Below, piece by piece: positions 1 to 9,033 of a DNA stretch of 44,297 bases. Origin of the DNA: Deltaproteobacteria bacterium (lineage in GTDB: Bacteria > UBA10199 > SPLOWO2-01-44-7). The notes below the pieces were generated by a model, which saw only the letters and a list, made by a program, of their open reading frames with translations, searched no databases and was not told where the DNA came from. The stretch spans positions 1 to 44,297 of the forward strand of contig JAUSII010000098.1 in assembly GCA_030648035.1 (NCBI GenBank). The letters are read 5' to 3'. How positions within the stretch are numbered: position 1 is the stretch's first letter; each line of letters begins with the position of its first letter. The position numbers and the translations under genes were made by a program.

Positions 1-764
1 CAGTTAAAAATCTTTTCGGTCACAATGGCCCCGGCCAGCAGAGCGCCGACTTGCAGACCGACGATGGTGAGGATGGGATTCAGCGCATTTTTGAGCGCAT
101 GTTTCAAAATCACTTTGCTTTCCGGCAGACCCTTGGCCCGGGCCGCGGTGATATATTCCTTGTTCAAAACCTCGAGCATCGAGGCTCGCGTCATGCGCGA
201 GAGCATGGCGCTCAAGGCCGCGCCCAACGTGACAGCCGGCAAAACAATGGAGGATAGTGATTCACGTCCCGCCACCGGAAACCACCCCAGCGTCACGCAA
301 AAAAGCAGAATCAGCAAAGGCCCCAGCCAGAAATTGGGCATGGAGATGCCCACCAGAGACAAAAACATCGCAGACGAATCGTAAATGGAATTTTTTTTGA
401 GCGCGGCAAAAATCCCCAAAGGGATGGCGATAATCAGCGCCACAAAAAGGGCCGCCACCGCCAACTGTAGCGTGGCGCCGTATCTCTCCTGGATATGGCG
501 GGCCACCGAACGGCGATCGAGGAGGGAGTGTTTCAGGTCCCCCTTCAAAACCCCCTTCATAAAATGGAGATATTGGACCGAAACAGGCCGGTCGAGTTCA
601 AACTCATGGATGAGCAACTCCCGATCGACCGGCAGAGCCTGCTCCCCCAGAATAAAATCGACCGGGTCGCCGGGAATAATGTGAATCAGAAAAAAAACAA
701 TCGTCGACACCACCAGCAGAACCGGGATCAGCAGCAGAACGCGTTTGATAATATAAGAGATCAT
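1..764 (-). CDS. dppB: Dipeptide/oligopeptide ABC transporter permease, DppB/OppB type (C-terminus cut by window edge)
   Basis: Inner-membrane permease of a peptide-type ABC importer; about 254 residues are present and the gene runs off the left end. I translated it by hand on the minus strand. It begins MISYIIKRVLLLIPVLLVVS, with a first membrane helix at about residues 5-28. The usual IIPGDP motif follows, then the periplasmic loop and further helices. The cytoplasmic EAA loop is visible as AARAKGLPESKVILKHALKN, the site that contacts the ATPase. The ATG overlaps the TGA of the upstream binding-protein gene (ATGA, 761-764), so the two are probably translationally coupled. A DppC-type partner and ATPases would be expected beyond the window. 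Family assignment is firm; the substrate (dipeptide, oligopeptide, nickel) is not resolved. Confidence 0.93.
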   Translation of the reverse strand, partial: MISYIIKRVLLLIPVLLVVSTIVFFLIHIIPGDPVDFILGEQALPVDRELLIHEFELDRPVSVQYLHFMKGVLKGDLKHSLLDRRSVARHIQERYGATLQLAVAALFVALIIAIPLGIFAALKKNSIYDSSAMFLSLVGISMPNFWLGPLLILLFCVTLGWFPVAGRESLSSIVLPAVTLGAALSAMLSRMTRASMLEVLNKEYITAARAKGLPESKVILKHALKNALNPILTIVGLQVGALLAGAIVTEKIFN

Positions 765-2245
765 CGGTAAATTTTCATAAAATTACGATAATTGGGCTGT
801 GGACTCAAGGAGACACCTTTCAGATAGACATAATAAATGACCACATTTTTTTCATACCACAGTGGAATGAAGGGAAGGTCCTCGGCAACAATGTCCTGCA
901 CCTTTTCGTAAATGGGTTTGCGCCGATTCTGTTCCATGGTGACCCTCCCCTCCTCAGTCAGCACATCGATTTCGGGATTCACATAAAAACCGCGATTGCT
1001 CCCCTCGGGGGGAAATTGCTTCGAGTTTAAAATATTATAAAAAAGATCAGGCTCGACGACACCGACCCAGGTGGAGGTAAACGTCTGAAAATTTCCATTC
1101 CGAATATCCTTGAAAAGGGTCCCCCACTCATACGGTTCCACACGCACCGAAACGCCAATCTGCGCCCACTGGTGTGCGAGCATGCGCGCGATTTCGATCC
1201 GGTCTTTGATCGTGGAGGTTTTGAGAGTCAGCCGGATATTTTTAAAATCGGTCTCGGAGAGCAGTTTTTTGGCCTTCTCCAGATTGTAATGATATTCCCG
1301 CACATGCTTTGCATGCGCCCAGTGGATGGGAGACAACAGAGAATCGGCTTCTTCCGCCTCTCCCTTCCAGAGGAGGTTGATGATCGCTTTCCGATCGAGT
1401 GCCAGCGCCAGAGCTTGCCGAACCTTGATATTTTTCAACACCGGATCGCGCAAATTGAGGCCGACATAGGCAAAAGTGGTTCCCGGAGCCTCCAGAATTT
1501 TCAGTCCCTTCTTCTTCAAAACTTTGCTGATCAGAAGCGGCGGCACGGCATTCTGGATCAGATCGATTTCATGACTCAACAATTTCAAAACGCGGGTCGT
1601 ATCGTCCTTGACCACATCGAAGGCCAGAAATTTTAATCGGGGCGCCCCCAGAAAATAGCCGGGGTTGGCCTCCAGAATAATTTTTCGGTCTGGTTTGGAG
1701 GAGACCAGACGATAGGGACCGGTTCCCGACACGCCATCGCAACCGACAACCCCCTTTTTGAGCAGGATGAACAACGGGGCATAGGGTTCTTTGAGGCGGA
1801 GAGTAAAAGTATGATCGTCTTCGGGCAGAATCTCCGCGATTTTATCAAATTCAGAGCGGACCGGAGAGGCATTTTTGGGATCGGTGATGAACTGCCAGGT
1901 GCAAACGACATCTTTGGAGGTCAACTCCTGGCCGTTTGGAAACAGCACACCGTGGCGCAGATGAAAACGCCAGGTCAACGGCTCTGCCTCTTCCCATCTC
2001 TCCGCCAGAAGGGGGACAATTTCCAGCTTGTCGTTGACGGCGGTGAGGCTGTCATAAAGCAGGGCGCCGATTTTTTGCCCCTCGGCATCCGAGTTGAGAC
2101 GGGGGTCGAGCAACACCGGAGCATTGGGAATGGCGACGATGAGAGACTGCTCCCGATCGAGTTCCACCCGCGTGCAAGCGGTGAGGAAAAAAAGAACGAC
2201 TAATAACTTGAATGTGTGCGTCCATTTCTGCATAAAGGCATTCAT
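761..2245 (-). CDS. Peptide ABC transporter substrate-binding lipoprotein (SBP family 5)
   Basis: Extracytoplasmic binding lipoprotein delivering peptides to the adjacent DppB-type permease. From the ATG at 2245 it begins MNAFMQKWTHTFKLL and has a lipobox LTAC, so the mature protein starts at Cys. Family-5 features are seen: an early proline-rich IPNAPVLLDPRLNSDAEG segment, DSLTAV, LLAERWEEAEPLTWRFHLR, GTGPYRL and NPGYF. About 494 aa, normal for the family. An alternative ATG lies at 2233; neither start has a clear Shine-Dalgarno, and an extension to 2335 gives an unlikely charged N-terminus. The start is back to back with dacB: the two ATGs share bases within one CATG. Its promoter must therefore lie inside dacB. 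Confidence 0.92.
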   Translation of the reverse strand: MNAFMQKWTHTFKLLVVLFFLTACTRVELDREQSLIVAIPNAPVLLDPRLNSDAEGQKIGALLYDSLTAVNDKLEIVPLLAERWEEAEPLTWRFHLRHGVLFPNGQELTSKDVVCTWQFITDPKNASPVRSEFDKIAEILPEDDHTFTLRLKEPYAPLFILLKKGVVGCDGVSGTGPYRLVSSKPDRKIILEANPGYFLGAPRLKFLAFDVVKDDTTRVLKLLSHEIDLIQNAVPPLLISKVLKKKGLKILEAPGTTFAYVGLNLRDPVLKNIKVRQALALALDRKAIINLLWKGEAEEADSLLSPIHWAHAKHVREYHYNLEKAKKLLSETDFKNIRLTLKTSTIKDRIEIARMLAHQWAQIGVSVRVEPYEWGTLFKDIRNGNFQTFTSTWVGVVEPDLFYNILNSKQFPPEGSNRGFYVNPEIDVLTEEGRVTMEQNRRKPIYEKVQDIVAEDLPFIPLWYEKNVVIYYVYLKGVSLSPQPNYRNFMKIYR

Positions 2246-3626
2246 GAAAAAAGCGACTCTAGCAGTTCTCCTGATATTTTTCACCTCCATTTCTTTTACT
2301 TCCATGGCCGCCCCGGCTTCTTCCATTATTCGCAATGCTTTCTCTTCTTATTATGCCGTCTGGGCCGATACCGGCGAACCGATCGATGGATTCCACGAGA
2401 CGGCACCGCTGAATCCCGCTTCCACCACCAAACTGATCACCGCCTATTGCGCTCTCAAGGAATTGGGGGGCGACTACCGTTTCAAGACCCTCTTTTTCAG
2501 CGACGGTCCCATCCAGAATGGCGTCATCCACAATCTATGGATTCGCGGAGAGGGCGACCCTTCGATGGTCAACGAAAGCCTGCTGGGGATTGTCGATGCG
2601 CTTAAAAATCTGGGACTCCGGAAAATCACAGGGGATGTGATTGTCGACGATTCTTTTTTTGATGCAGGCGATTATCCGGGGCGCAAAAGCAACAATGAAA
2701 AGGCCTATAACGCCCTCACATCGGCCACATCACTCAATTTCAATTCGCTGGAAGTCCAGGTGCAGAGCAACGGAAGAGTGCCGATCGTCACATTGATTCC
2801 CGACACCCCCTATTTTCATCTGGTCAATAAACTGCAAACAGGGGGTCGTAGTGCCTACGTCGTGATAAAGTCGGAGAACAACGGCAATTTTGAAACGATA
2901 CGGGTCACCGGTCGCATCCCTTCCCGGATGGGGCCGATGAGTTTTTACAGAACCGTCCAGAAACCGGCAAAATTTTTCGGAGAGGCCCTTGTGGCCTCTT
3001 TAAAAAACAACGACGTGAATATCCATGGCGAGACCCGGATCGGCATTGTGTCCCCATCAAGCCAGATGTTTTTTATCTGGGAATCGAAACCGCTGGATCT
3101 CATCCTTCAGGACATGAACAAGTTCAGCAATAATTTTATCGCGGAACAGATCACAAAATATCTGGGTGTCAAAAAATTGGGTCCGCCCGGCACCACTGAA
3201 AAGGGGACGACCGTTTTCAAAAATTGTCTCAACGATTCAGGCATCGCCACCGCCAATCTCGATATCGAAAACGGCTCGGGCCTCACCTACAACAACAAAG
3301 TCAGCGCCGAACAACTGGTTCAGGTTCTGACCGCGGCGTTTGCGTCGCCCAAAATGCGCGAAGACTATATCTCCTCTTTAAGTGTGTATGGGCAGGATGG
3401 TACAATGAGGCGGCGCCATTCGCCGCAGTTGGAGGGTATGTTGGTGGGAAAAACAGGGAGCCTGAACGGCATCAGCACTTTGGCCGGTTTTGTTCCGGCC
3501 GCAGATGGCAACGCCATCGCCTTCGCCATTCTGATGAACAATTACAAATGGGGACGCTCCAACCCCCACCAGCTTCAGGATGCATTGGTAACAAAGTGGA
3601 TGAAATCAAGAAGAGGAAAGAGATGA
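2244..3626 (+). CDS. dacB: D-alanyl-D-alanine carboxypeptidase/endopeptidase, PBP4 (peptidase S13)
   Basis: Periplasmic penicillin-binding protein that trims or cuts peptidoglycan stem peptides. 460 aa with a signal peptide beginning MKKATLAVLLIFF and ending near SMAAPA. The three serine-penicilloyl motifs are present in order: SxxK as STTK in NPASTTKLITAY, SxN as SNN in MNKFSNNFIAEQ, and KTG in VGKTGSLNG. The long segment between SxxK and SxN matches the S13 insertion. The chosen ATG (2244) has AAAGG about 5 nt upstream; a longer in-frame extension to 2094 would run through the opposite gene and destroy the signal peptide. The mltD-like gene follows after 1 nt, so the two probably form a wall-remodelling operon. 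Confidence 0.93.
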   Translation: MKKATLAVLLIFFTSISFTSMAAPASSIIRNAFSSYYAVWADTGEPIDGFHETAPLNPASTTKLITAYCALKELGGDYRFKTLFFSDGPIQNGVIHNLWIRGEGDPSMVNESLLGIVDALKNLGLRKITGDVIVDDSFFDAGDYPGRKSNNEKAYNALTSATSLNFNSLEVQVQSNGRVPIVTLIPDTPYFHLVNKLQTGGRSAYVVIKSENNGNFETIRVTGRIPSRMGPMSFYRTVQKPAKFFGEALVASLKNNDVNIHGETRIGIVSPSSQMFFIWESKPLDLILQDMNKFSNNFIAEQITKYLGVKKLGPPGTTEKGTTVFKNCLNDSGIATANLDIENGSGLTYNNKVSAEQLVQVLTAAFASPKMREDYISSLSVYGQDGTMRRRHSPQLEGMLVGKTGSLNGISTLAGFVPAADGNAIAFAILMNNYKWGRSNPHQLQDALVTKWMKSRRGKR

Positions 3627-3627
3627 T

Positions 3628-5277
3628 ATGGAGCGTTCTGTCGTTACAACCTGCCTGATAATATGTTTGACCTTGGGTTTCGTCAGCCTTTTCGTCGTGT
3701 ATCTTCCTAATCAAATGGCCAACCCTATTCCGTCCCCTGTTTCATCCCCTTCCCTTTCAGATGTGGTTGCTGATATTCCTCCGGAACAAAAACCTTTTGA
3801 AGAAGAGGCAAGCCCTGCCGCACCCGTGGTGGAAGAACAACGGCCGGCAGGCGATGGCGTTGCTGTCGAGGAACCTGCGCCACCACCCATTGCAGAACCG
3901 GTTGAGAAAAAAGACAAACCGCAAAAATTTGTCCGCGACATTCCCGAACATTTTCCGCTGAAAATGTATGAGCCCCTGCCTGAAGTGGCGGAGTGGCATT
4001 TTGAGCATGGCTTCAAAATCACTCCCAAATTGAAACCGGCTTTTGAATTCTGGCGCAATGTGTATGCCCGCTATGACCAGAGCCAGGCTATTCTCCACGA
4101 CAACCGCAATCTGGATATCATTTATGGCGTGCTCGATTTTTCGGCATTGGAGGACAATATCGTCCTCGACCCACAGGAAAAACGTAAGCTTCGCAACAAA
4201 GTGGAAGAAGAAAAAAAGAAAGAGCTGACCGAAATGTTGATGCGCTTTGAGAATGGCGAAATGCCTGCCACCGCCGGAGAACATATCGTTTACGGTTTTT
4301 TTGAAAACAGCAATGTGCCGAAAAAATTTGAACGCGCCAGCGAACGTCTGCGAAGCCAGTGGGGACAGAAAAACCGCTTTCAGGAAGGCTTCGTCCGCGC
4401 GGGCCGGTATATGCCGATGATGGAGGAGCTGTTTATCCGTGAAGGGGTTCCGAAAGAAATTTCAAAACTGGTTTTTGTCGAATCGATGTTTCAACTGGGA
4501 GCCACCTCCAAGGTGGGAGCCGGAGGGCCATGGCAGTTCATGCCTGCAACGGCCCGCCTCTACATGACACTCAACGATATTGTGGATGAACGCCGCGATC
4601 CGCTGATTGCGGCACAATCTGCGGCAAAACTTCTTCACAAAAATTATGACCTGGTGGGAAGCTGGCCGCTCGCCATCAACGGTTACAACACTGGCATATT
4701 AAGAATGTCCAAGGCGGCCCGTCAGCTGGGGACGAAGGATATCGGCACCATCATCGAACGCTTCGACGATCCCGGCTATCAGTTCGCCTCCAGAAATTTT
4801 TATCCCGAATTTCTGGCGGCACTCGACGTGGCCACCCACCACAAGGAATATTTTGGGGAGTTGGAACTCGAATCGCCGATCCCCTTTGACGAAATCGTCC
4901 TCCCCTATCACACCTGTCTCCATCAATTTTCCGAGGCGATTGGCACCGATGTCGGTGTGATTCAGGATCTCAATCCCGCTTATCATGAGAAAAATTTTTC
5001 ACCCGGCGCCCTGGTTCCCAAAGGATATACATTGCGTGTGCCGCATCAGCAGAAGATGATTTGTCTCGCCGCACTGGACCAGCTTCAGTCCAGAGAAAGG
5101 GAGACCCGTCTGCACATTGTCGGCAAAAAAGAATCGCTCCAGCAGATTGCCTCCCGCTATCAGATTCCTGTCGGCGCGCTTAAAGAGACCAATGGATTGA
5201 TCAGCAACAATCTCAAAACCGGACAACTTCTAAAAATCCCTGGCCCTCCCACAGAGGTTGTGTTAGAGGCCCATTAA
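3628..5277 (+). CDS. mltD: Membrane-anchored lytic transglycosylase with LysM, MltD-like
   Basis: Cleaves the glycan strand of peptidoglycan to give 1,6-anhydro ends. 549 aa. An N-terminal membrane/signal segment (about 5-27) is followed by a Pro/Glu-rich spacer (about 30-95). The SLT domain centres on LVFVESMFQLGATSKVGAGG then PWQFMPATARLY; Glu285 is the predicted catalytic acid. AINGYNTG is the later conserved SLT motif. Near the C-terminus LHIVGKKESLQQIASRYQ...TGQLLKIP is a LysM wall-binding unit, and the segment ending YTLRVP may be a second degenerate one. GAGGAAAGAG lies just upstream of the ATG. It starts 1 nt after dacB and is followed by a lipoprotein gene 4 nt downstream. Confidence 0.9.
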   Translation: MERSVVTTCLIICLTLGFVSLFVVYLPNQMANPIPSPVSSPSLSDVVADIPPEQKPFEEEASPAAPVVEEQRPAGDGVAVEEPAPPPIAEPVEKKDKPQKFVRDIPEHFPLKMYEPLPEVAEWHFEHGFKITPKLKPAFEFWRNVYARYDQSQAILHDNRNLDIIYGVLDFSALEDNIVLDPQEKRKLRNKVEEEKKKELTEMLMRFENGEMPATAGEHIVYGFFENSNVPKKFERASERLRSQWGQKNRFQEGFVRAGRYMPMMEELFIREGVPKEISKLVFVESMFQLGATSKVGAGGPWQFMPATARLYMTLNDIVDERRDPLIAAQSAAKLLHKNYDLVGSWPLAINGYNTGILRMSKAARQLGTKDIGTIIERFDDPGYQFASRNFYPEFLAALDVATHHKEYFGELELESPIPFDEIVLPYHTCLHQFSEAIGTDVGVIQDLNPAYHEKNFSPGALVPKGYTLRVPHQQKMICLAALDQLQSRERETRLHIVGKKESLQQIASRYQIPVGALKETNGLISNNLKTGQLLKIPGPPTEVVLEAH

Positions 5278-5281
5278 TTCT

Positions 5282-5647
5282 ATGAAGCAATTGCGCCGGA
5301 TATTTTTGGTGATGGTTTTGGGACTGACATTAACAATGTTGGTGGCTGGTTGCGCGGGAAGACTCCCTTCCAATTCAAAATCGACCTCCCTCATCCGAAA
5401 ATATTTCAACAAATACGCCAAAAAATATCCCGAATCCACCTTTGGAGCAAAAAAAGTGGCCAATGTTGAAATATTAAGTACCGATGAAATTCACAAACAT
5501 CTGGTCTCGGTTCTGGCCTTCGTGACCATGAGCTCCGATGTTCACAAAGTCCGAGTCTCCATCGAAAAAGGTCCCTTCGGCTGGCGTTACGTCGATTGGG
5601 AAAATTTGAGCAGCGCTGAAGACCAACCTGCCTCACCCGAACAATAA
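5282..5647 (+). CDS. Small lipoprotein of unknown function
   Basis: 121 aa. The N-terminus MKQLRRIFLVMVLGLTLTML leads to the lipobox LVAGC at about residue 24, so it should be a lipid-anchored envelope protein. The mature part is short and basic, then contains VRVSIEKGPFGWRYVDWENL and an acidic Pro-rich tail. No family recognised. It starts 4 nt after mltD on the same strand, which suggests co-expression with the wall hydrolases, perhaps as an accessory or scaffold (inference). It ends 1 nt before the convergent comEC. Confidence 0.75.
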   Translation: MKQLRRIFLVMVLGLTLTMLVAGCAGRLPSNSKSTSLIRKYFNKYAKKYPESTFGAKKVANVEILSTDEIHKHLVSVLAFVTMSSDVHKVRVSIEKGPFGWRYVDWENLSSAEDQPASPEQ

Positions 5648-5648
5648 T

Positions 5649-7946
5649 TCAGGGGACAAAAGTTTTTATCGACAGAGATTCCCCATCTGTCACAACGGTA
5701 ATCGCCCCTTGTCGGTCTGTGCGAAAAATGGCGATTCCCCTTCGATACAATCGGTCCAGAATAATCTGATCGGGGACGCCGTAGGAGTTGTAGGCTCCGG
5801 CAGAGACGATGGCGTATTGCGGTTGAACCGCTTCCAGAAAACTTTCTTCCGTCGATGTCTCCGATCCGTGATGCCCCAGCTTTAAAACATCCGCTTTCAA
5901 ATCCGGTTTTCTCTCCAGCAACATTGTTTCTCCCAGCTCCATGAGATCGCCCGGAAAAAGAAATTTTATTTTTCCAAACGTCAACTTCATCACGATGGAA
6001 TTATCGTTGGTGTCAAAATGCGACACAGTACCTTGAGGTCCAGGCGCCAAAAATTGCAGATGAACACCAGATTCTTCCAGCGATTTAGTCTGGTTGGTGA
6101 CCCGAACCACATCCAGGTGTTCCTTCTCGACCACCTTCAAAAACTCGACCCACTCCATATCTTCCGACTGCGGCGCATTATCGCCGTTGGTATACAAAAT
6201 TTTTGGATGAAATTTTTCAACCAGAAAGGTGAGCCCTTTATAATGATCATGATGAGGGTGACTCAAGAAAAGGGCATCGATTTTGTGGATGCCCTCTTCC
6301 CAAAGAAAGGGGGCCACCACAAACCGCCCGATATCCCAGTCGCTCCCCTTGATGCCACCGCCATCAATCACCCAGACTTTACCGTCTGGCAATTGGACCA
6401 CAGCCGAGTCTCCCTGCCCCACATCAACAAAGGTAATTTTGAGTTCTCCATGTGATGGCATTTTTCCTCCCCAGAAAAACAGTATGAGACAGGCGGCACT
6501 TAACCCCAGACGACGGACCAGCGATATGGGGCATAGCAAAATAAAAAGGGCCCCGTAATATAAAAAAATCCGCCACACCGAAACAGCGCCATAAAAAATC
6601 CCCCACTCGGAATGGAGTGAAAACCACGAGACACACCGAAGCGCCAGATCGGCACACCATCCCGCCGGCGCCCAAAAACCGGTGGCCACGCCCAGCAATC
6701 CAAGCGGCAACATCCCTAAATTGACCAGCGGAACAATCACCAGGTTGGAAAGAATGCCAACAAGTCCTAATGCGTGAAAATGATAAAACAATAAAGGAGC
6801 TGTTCCCACAAGCGTGATCACCGAGACGGCAAGAGAATCACAAAACCACCCAAAAGGTCTGGGAAGAGTCGGAAATCTTTTTTTGAAAGTCTGCCAACGC
6901 GGAAAGAAAATAATCAGGAACAGGACCGCCATGAAGGAGAGCTGAAATGAGACGCTGAACAGGGACAGCGGCGACACCGCCAGAATCAGAATGGCCGCCA
7001 GCGCCAGAGCGGCAAGGGTGTCGAGTTTTTTCCAAACAAAGAGTCCCACCAAAAGCAACGTGGCCATCATTCCCGCGCGCACGGCAGAAACAGGGAAAGA
7101 AGCCAGCGCAACATAAAACCAGACAGGGAGAATGACAGCCAGAGGATAGATTTTGAGAATAAAAAGCGATCTCGAAAAAATGGGCCCCACCACAAGAAGA
7201 CGAAAGAGAAACAGAAAAATCAGGGCGATCATCGTGACATGCAGACCCGAGATGGAAAGAATGTGCGAAACCCCCGCCTTTCGGAAGGCTTCTTCCCACA
7301 AGGAGCCTAATCCCGCCCTCTCTCCTGTCAGCTGTGACAGAATAAATGCCGATGCCGGAAAAGAAAGTTTCGTAGAAACACTCGCTCTCACACGACTTCG
7401 TAAATTTTCCAGACTCTGTTGCCAGCCTTGGCGTTGGGACGCCGGCAAACGGGCAATCCATTTTCCTTCCGACACAAACCCAAGTGCATCCACCCCAACC
7501 GAGCGAAGGTAAAGAGTCGACCGAAAAGAACCGGGATTTTGAAAATCGTGAGGCAAACGAAAAGAACTCTTCAGCCGAATCGTATCCCCCTGAAACAGAT
7601 CTTCAAAGTCTCCCTCCACCCGGATCCGCACCTTGCCGGTCGTCTCCATCCCCAGATATTGTGGCGCCCGGGCACACGCATGAAGATCCACCCAAAGGGT
7701 TTTTCCCTTTTCTTGTATTTCAACCGGGCGGAAGAGCCGGCCCTCGCAAAGAAAAGTGCCTCTCTCCTCTGCAATCAGATGGGTAATCGCATTGTCGGGA
7801 ATGTTTTTATGAAAAAAAGAAGTCTGTTTCTCAGCGACCCAGATCACCAACAGCTGGAAGCAGAGGAACAGAAGAATGGGACGGTTGATTTTCCAACGCC
7901 CCCTGGATTTGAAAATGGATCCGTCTCGCCTCTTCCACAATGGCAT
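5649..7946 (-). CDS. comEC: ComEC/Rec2-type DNA internalisation protein with metallo-beta-lactamase domain
   Basis: Inner-membrane channel for uptake of single-stranded DNA in natural transformation. About 765 aa in three parts. The N-terminal domain (DUF4131-like) opens with the helix PILLFLCFQLLVIWV. The central polytopic Competence domain includes HILSISGLHVTMIALIFLFL, the family signature. The C-terminal metallo-beta-lactamase-like domain begins ITFVDVGQGDSAVVQLPDG and has LSHPHHDHYKG and LKLGHHGSETS. I chose ATG 7946; a TTG at 7976 is possible. Even so it overlaps the 3' end of the upstream gene by 116 nt, and the first membrane helix lies in the overlap. No other competence gene is in the window, so active transformation is not shown. 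Confidence 0.93.
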   Translation of the reverse strand: MPLWKRRDGSIFKSRGRWKINRPILLFLCFQLLVIWVAEKQTSFFHKNIPDNAITHLIAEERGTFLCEGRLFRPVEIQEKGKTLWVDLHACARAPQYLGMETTGKVRIRVEGDFEDLFQGDTIRLKSSFRLPHDFQNPGSFRSTLYLRSVGVDALGFVSEGKWIARLPASQRQGWQQSLENLRSRVRASVSTKLSFPASAFILSQLTGERAGLGSLWEEAFRKAGVSHILSISGLHVTMIALIFLFLFRLLVVGPIFSRSLFILKIYPLAVILPVWFYVALASFPVSAVRAGMMATLLLVGLFVWKKLDTLAALALAAILILAVSPLSLFSVSFQLSFMAVLFLIIFFPRWQTFKKRFPTLPRPFGWFCDSLAVSVITLVGTAPLLFYHFHALGLVGILSNLVIVPLVNLGMLPLGLLGVATGFWAPAGWCADLALRCVSWFSLHSEWGIFYGAVSVWRIFLYYGALFILLCPISLVRRLGLSAACLILFFWGGKMPSHGELKITFVDVGQGDSAVVQLPDGKVWVIDGGGIKGSDWDIGRFVVAPFLWEEGIHKIDALFLSHPHHDHYKGLTFLVEKFHPKILYTNGDNAPQSEDMEWVEFLKVVEKEHLDVVRVTNQTKSLEESGVHLQFLAPGPQGTVSHFDTNDNSIVMKLTFGKIKFLFPGDLMELGETMLLERKPDLKADVLKLGHHGSETSTEESFLEAVQPQYAIVSAGAYNSYGVPDQIILDRLYRRGIAIFRTDRQGAITVVTDGESLSIKTFVP

Positions 7947-8481
7947 GGTTGCTCGACTTACCGACTTTACCAGCAAGTATCAAGGCGAGTTTGTTGCGAA
8001 TACTTTCCAGATAAAGTCTGCGTTCCTCCGTCGGATTCGACATGAACAAAGCCAGCACCACTTTGGGATCGATGTCGTTGATCCAGAGGCGCCCTCCCTG
8101 CATCAGCACGCGGATACCACCGGTCATTTCTTCATAAGCGTGGGTCAGTTTGTTCAGCAACTTATCGAGGAGCGATTGCATCTTGCCATTGAAGCCACGA
8201 TGCTGAACCCCATAACGCGACCATACCGTCCGACGATATTCATCCAGCGCGGAGGAGAGGCCGATCCAAAAACCAATATCTTTTTCGGGATCATCGATCA
8301 GACCTTCGAGATCGGTCCCATTGAGCAGAATATGCCCATCTTTGAAAGTATATTCCTCATCGTTGGACCTACGATACGGAAGGCACAAAGACTCTTCCTG
8401 GCCTTCCGCCTCGGTGGCTTTTTCCCCCCGAAAGAGTTTTTTGAGTCGGATGGTATTTTGGCGAATCCGTGGAATATCCAT
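7831..8481 (-). CDS. Conserved-looking hypothetical protein, 216 aa
   Basis: No family recognised. Soluble, no signal peptide. It starts MDIPRIRQNTIRLKKLFRG and is strongly helical in its central part (YEEMTGGIRVLMQGGRLWIN, then PTEERRLYLESIRNKLALIL). The phrase KVVLALFMSNPTEERRLYLE may mark a conserved core. It lies 15 nt downstream of the 126-aa gene and its 3' end overlaps comEC by 116 nt. The three genes therefore look like one transcript, but gene order alone does not link it to DNA uptake. It could be a cytoplasmic regulator or filament-type protein; I have no evidence for either. Confidence 0.7.
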   Translation of the reverse strand: MDIPRIRQNTIRLKKLFRGEKATEAEGQEESLCLPYRRSNDEEYTFKDGHILLNGTDLEGLIDDPEKDIGFWIGLSSALDEYRRTVWSRYGVQHRGFNGKMQSLLDKLLNKLTHAYEEMTGGIRVLMQGGRLWINDIDPKVVLALFMSNPTEERRLYLESIRNKLALILAGKVGKSSNHAIVEEARRIHFQIQGALENQPSHSSVPLLPAVGDLGR

Positions 8482-8496
8482 GAAAAGAGGTCTCCC

Positions 8497-8877
8497 CTAT
8501 TTATTATCGGCAAGTCTGGAGGCCAAAGTTGCTTCGTAATCAGATAAAAGTTTTTTCCCCTCTTCGTCGGCCTTTAAAATGTCTTTCAGGCCATTCAAAG
8601 CCTGCATCTGGGAGACCGTCAGCTTGAAATTGCGGATATTGTGGCCCTTAAAATAGATCTCATTCTTGACCCGGTCAAAGTGAATGGAGGCCACTTCGTC
8701 CCCCAGAATAAACGTGAATGTCAGTCTGTCCTTGTAAACAGCCAACAGACTATCCTGGGCGGGCATCCCTGGCAAAGTCACCCGTTCTGTTTTCCCTCCC
8801 ATCAACTTCCAGAGGTCTATTGGGGACTTCATTGGGGAAGGCTGCATGGGTATTTTCTTTTCTATTTTCATAGGCAT
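8497..8877 (-). CDS. Hypothetical protein, 126 aa
   Basis: No family recognised. The N-terminus carries a Met/Lys/Pro-rich stretch (MPMKIEKKIPMQPSPMKSP), then a compact region with alternating beta-like and charged segments (DRLTFTFILGDEVASIHFDR) and a helical C-terminus ending SRLADNK. No signal peptide. An ATG two codons later (8871) is an equally possible start; neither has a strong ribosome site. It is the first gene of the run leading through the 216-aa protein to comEC, and it faces away from ogt. Confidence 0.6.
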   Translation of the reverse strand: MPMKIEKKIPMQPSPMKSPIDLWKLMGGKTERVTLPGMPAQDSLLAVYKDRLTFTFILGDEVASIHFDRVKNEIYFKGHNIRNFKLTVSQMQALNGLKDILKADEEGKKLLSDYEATLASRLADNK

Positions 8878-8936
8878 CTATTCCACAGCTAAACAGTGCA
8901 GAATTCATGCCAAGAAACTCAAAAAACAATTTAAAA

Positions 8937-8964
8937 TTGACTTGGATTTTCAATGGTTTATAAA
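8937..8964 (+). promoter_or_regulatory. Sigma70-type promoter candidate for ogt
   Basis: TTGACT (8937-8942) and TATAAA (8959-8964) are separated by 16 nt. They lie about 70 nt upstream of the ogt ATG in the only sizeable gap between two divergent genes. Five of six -35 bases and five of six -10 bases match the consensus. Confidence 0.5.
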
Positions 8965-8983
8965 ACACCTCTCTTCCATCTCA

Positions 8984-9016
8984 TTCTCATTTTGAAAAAG
9001 ACTATCAGAATGAGAA
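8984..9016 (+). promoter_or_regulatory. Inverted repeat in the ogt leader
   Basis: TTCTCATT (8984-8991) pairs with AATGAGAA (9009-9016) across a 17-nt loop; an alternative pairing uses TCTCATTC (8979-8986) with GAATGAGA (9008-9015). It lies between the promoter candidate and the ATG at 9034, so it could be an operator or an RNA hairpin. Function not known. Confidence 0.35.
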
Positions 9017-9033
9017 ATGGGTGAGTCAAAAAC

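Noticed and set aside
2094-2243. Upstream extension of dacB
   Set aside because: It runs through the opposite gene and would bury the signal peptide inside the protein.
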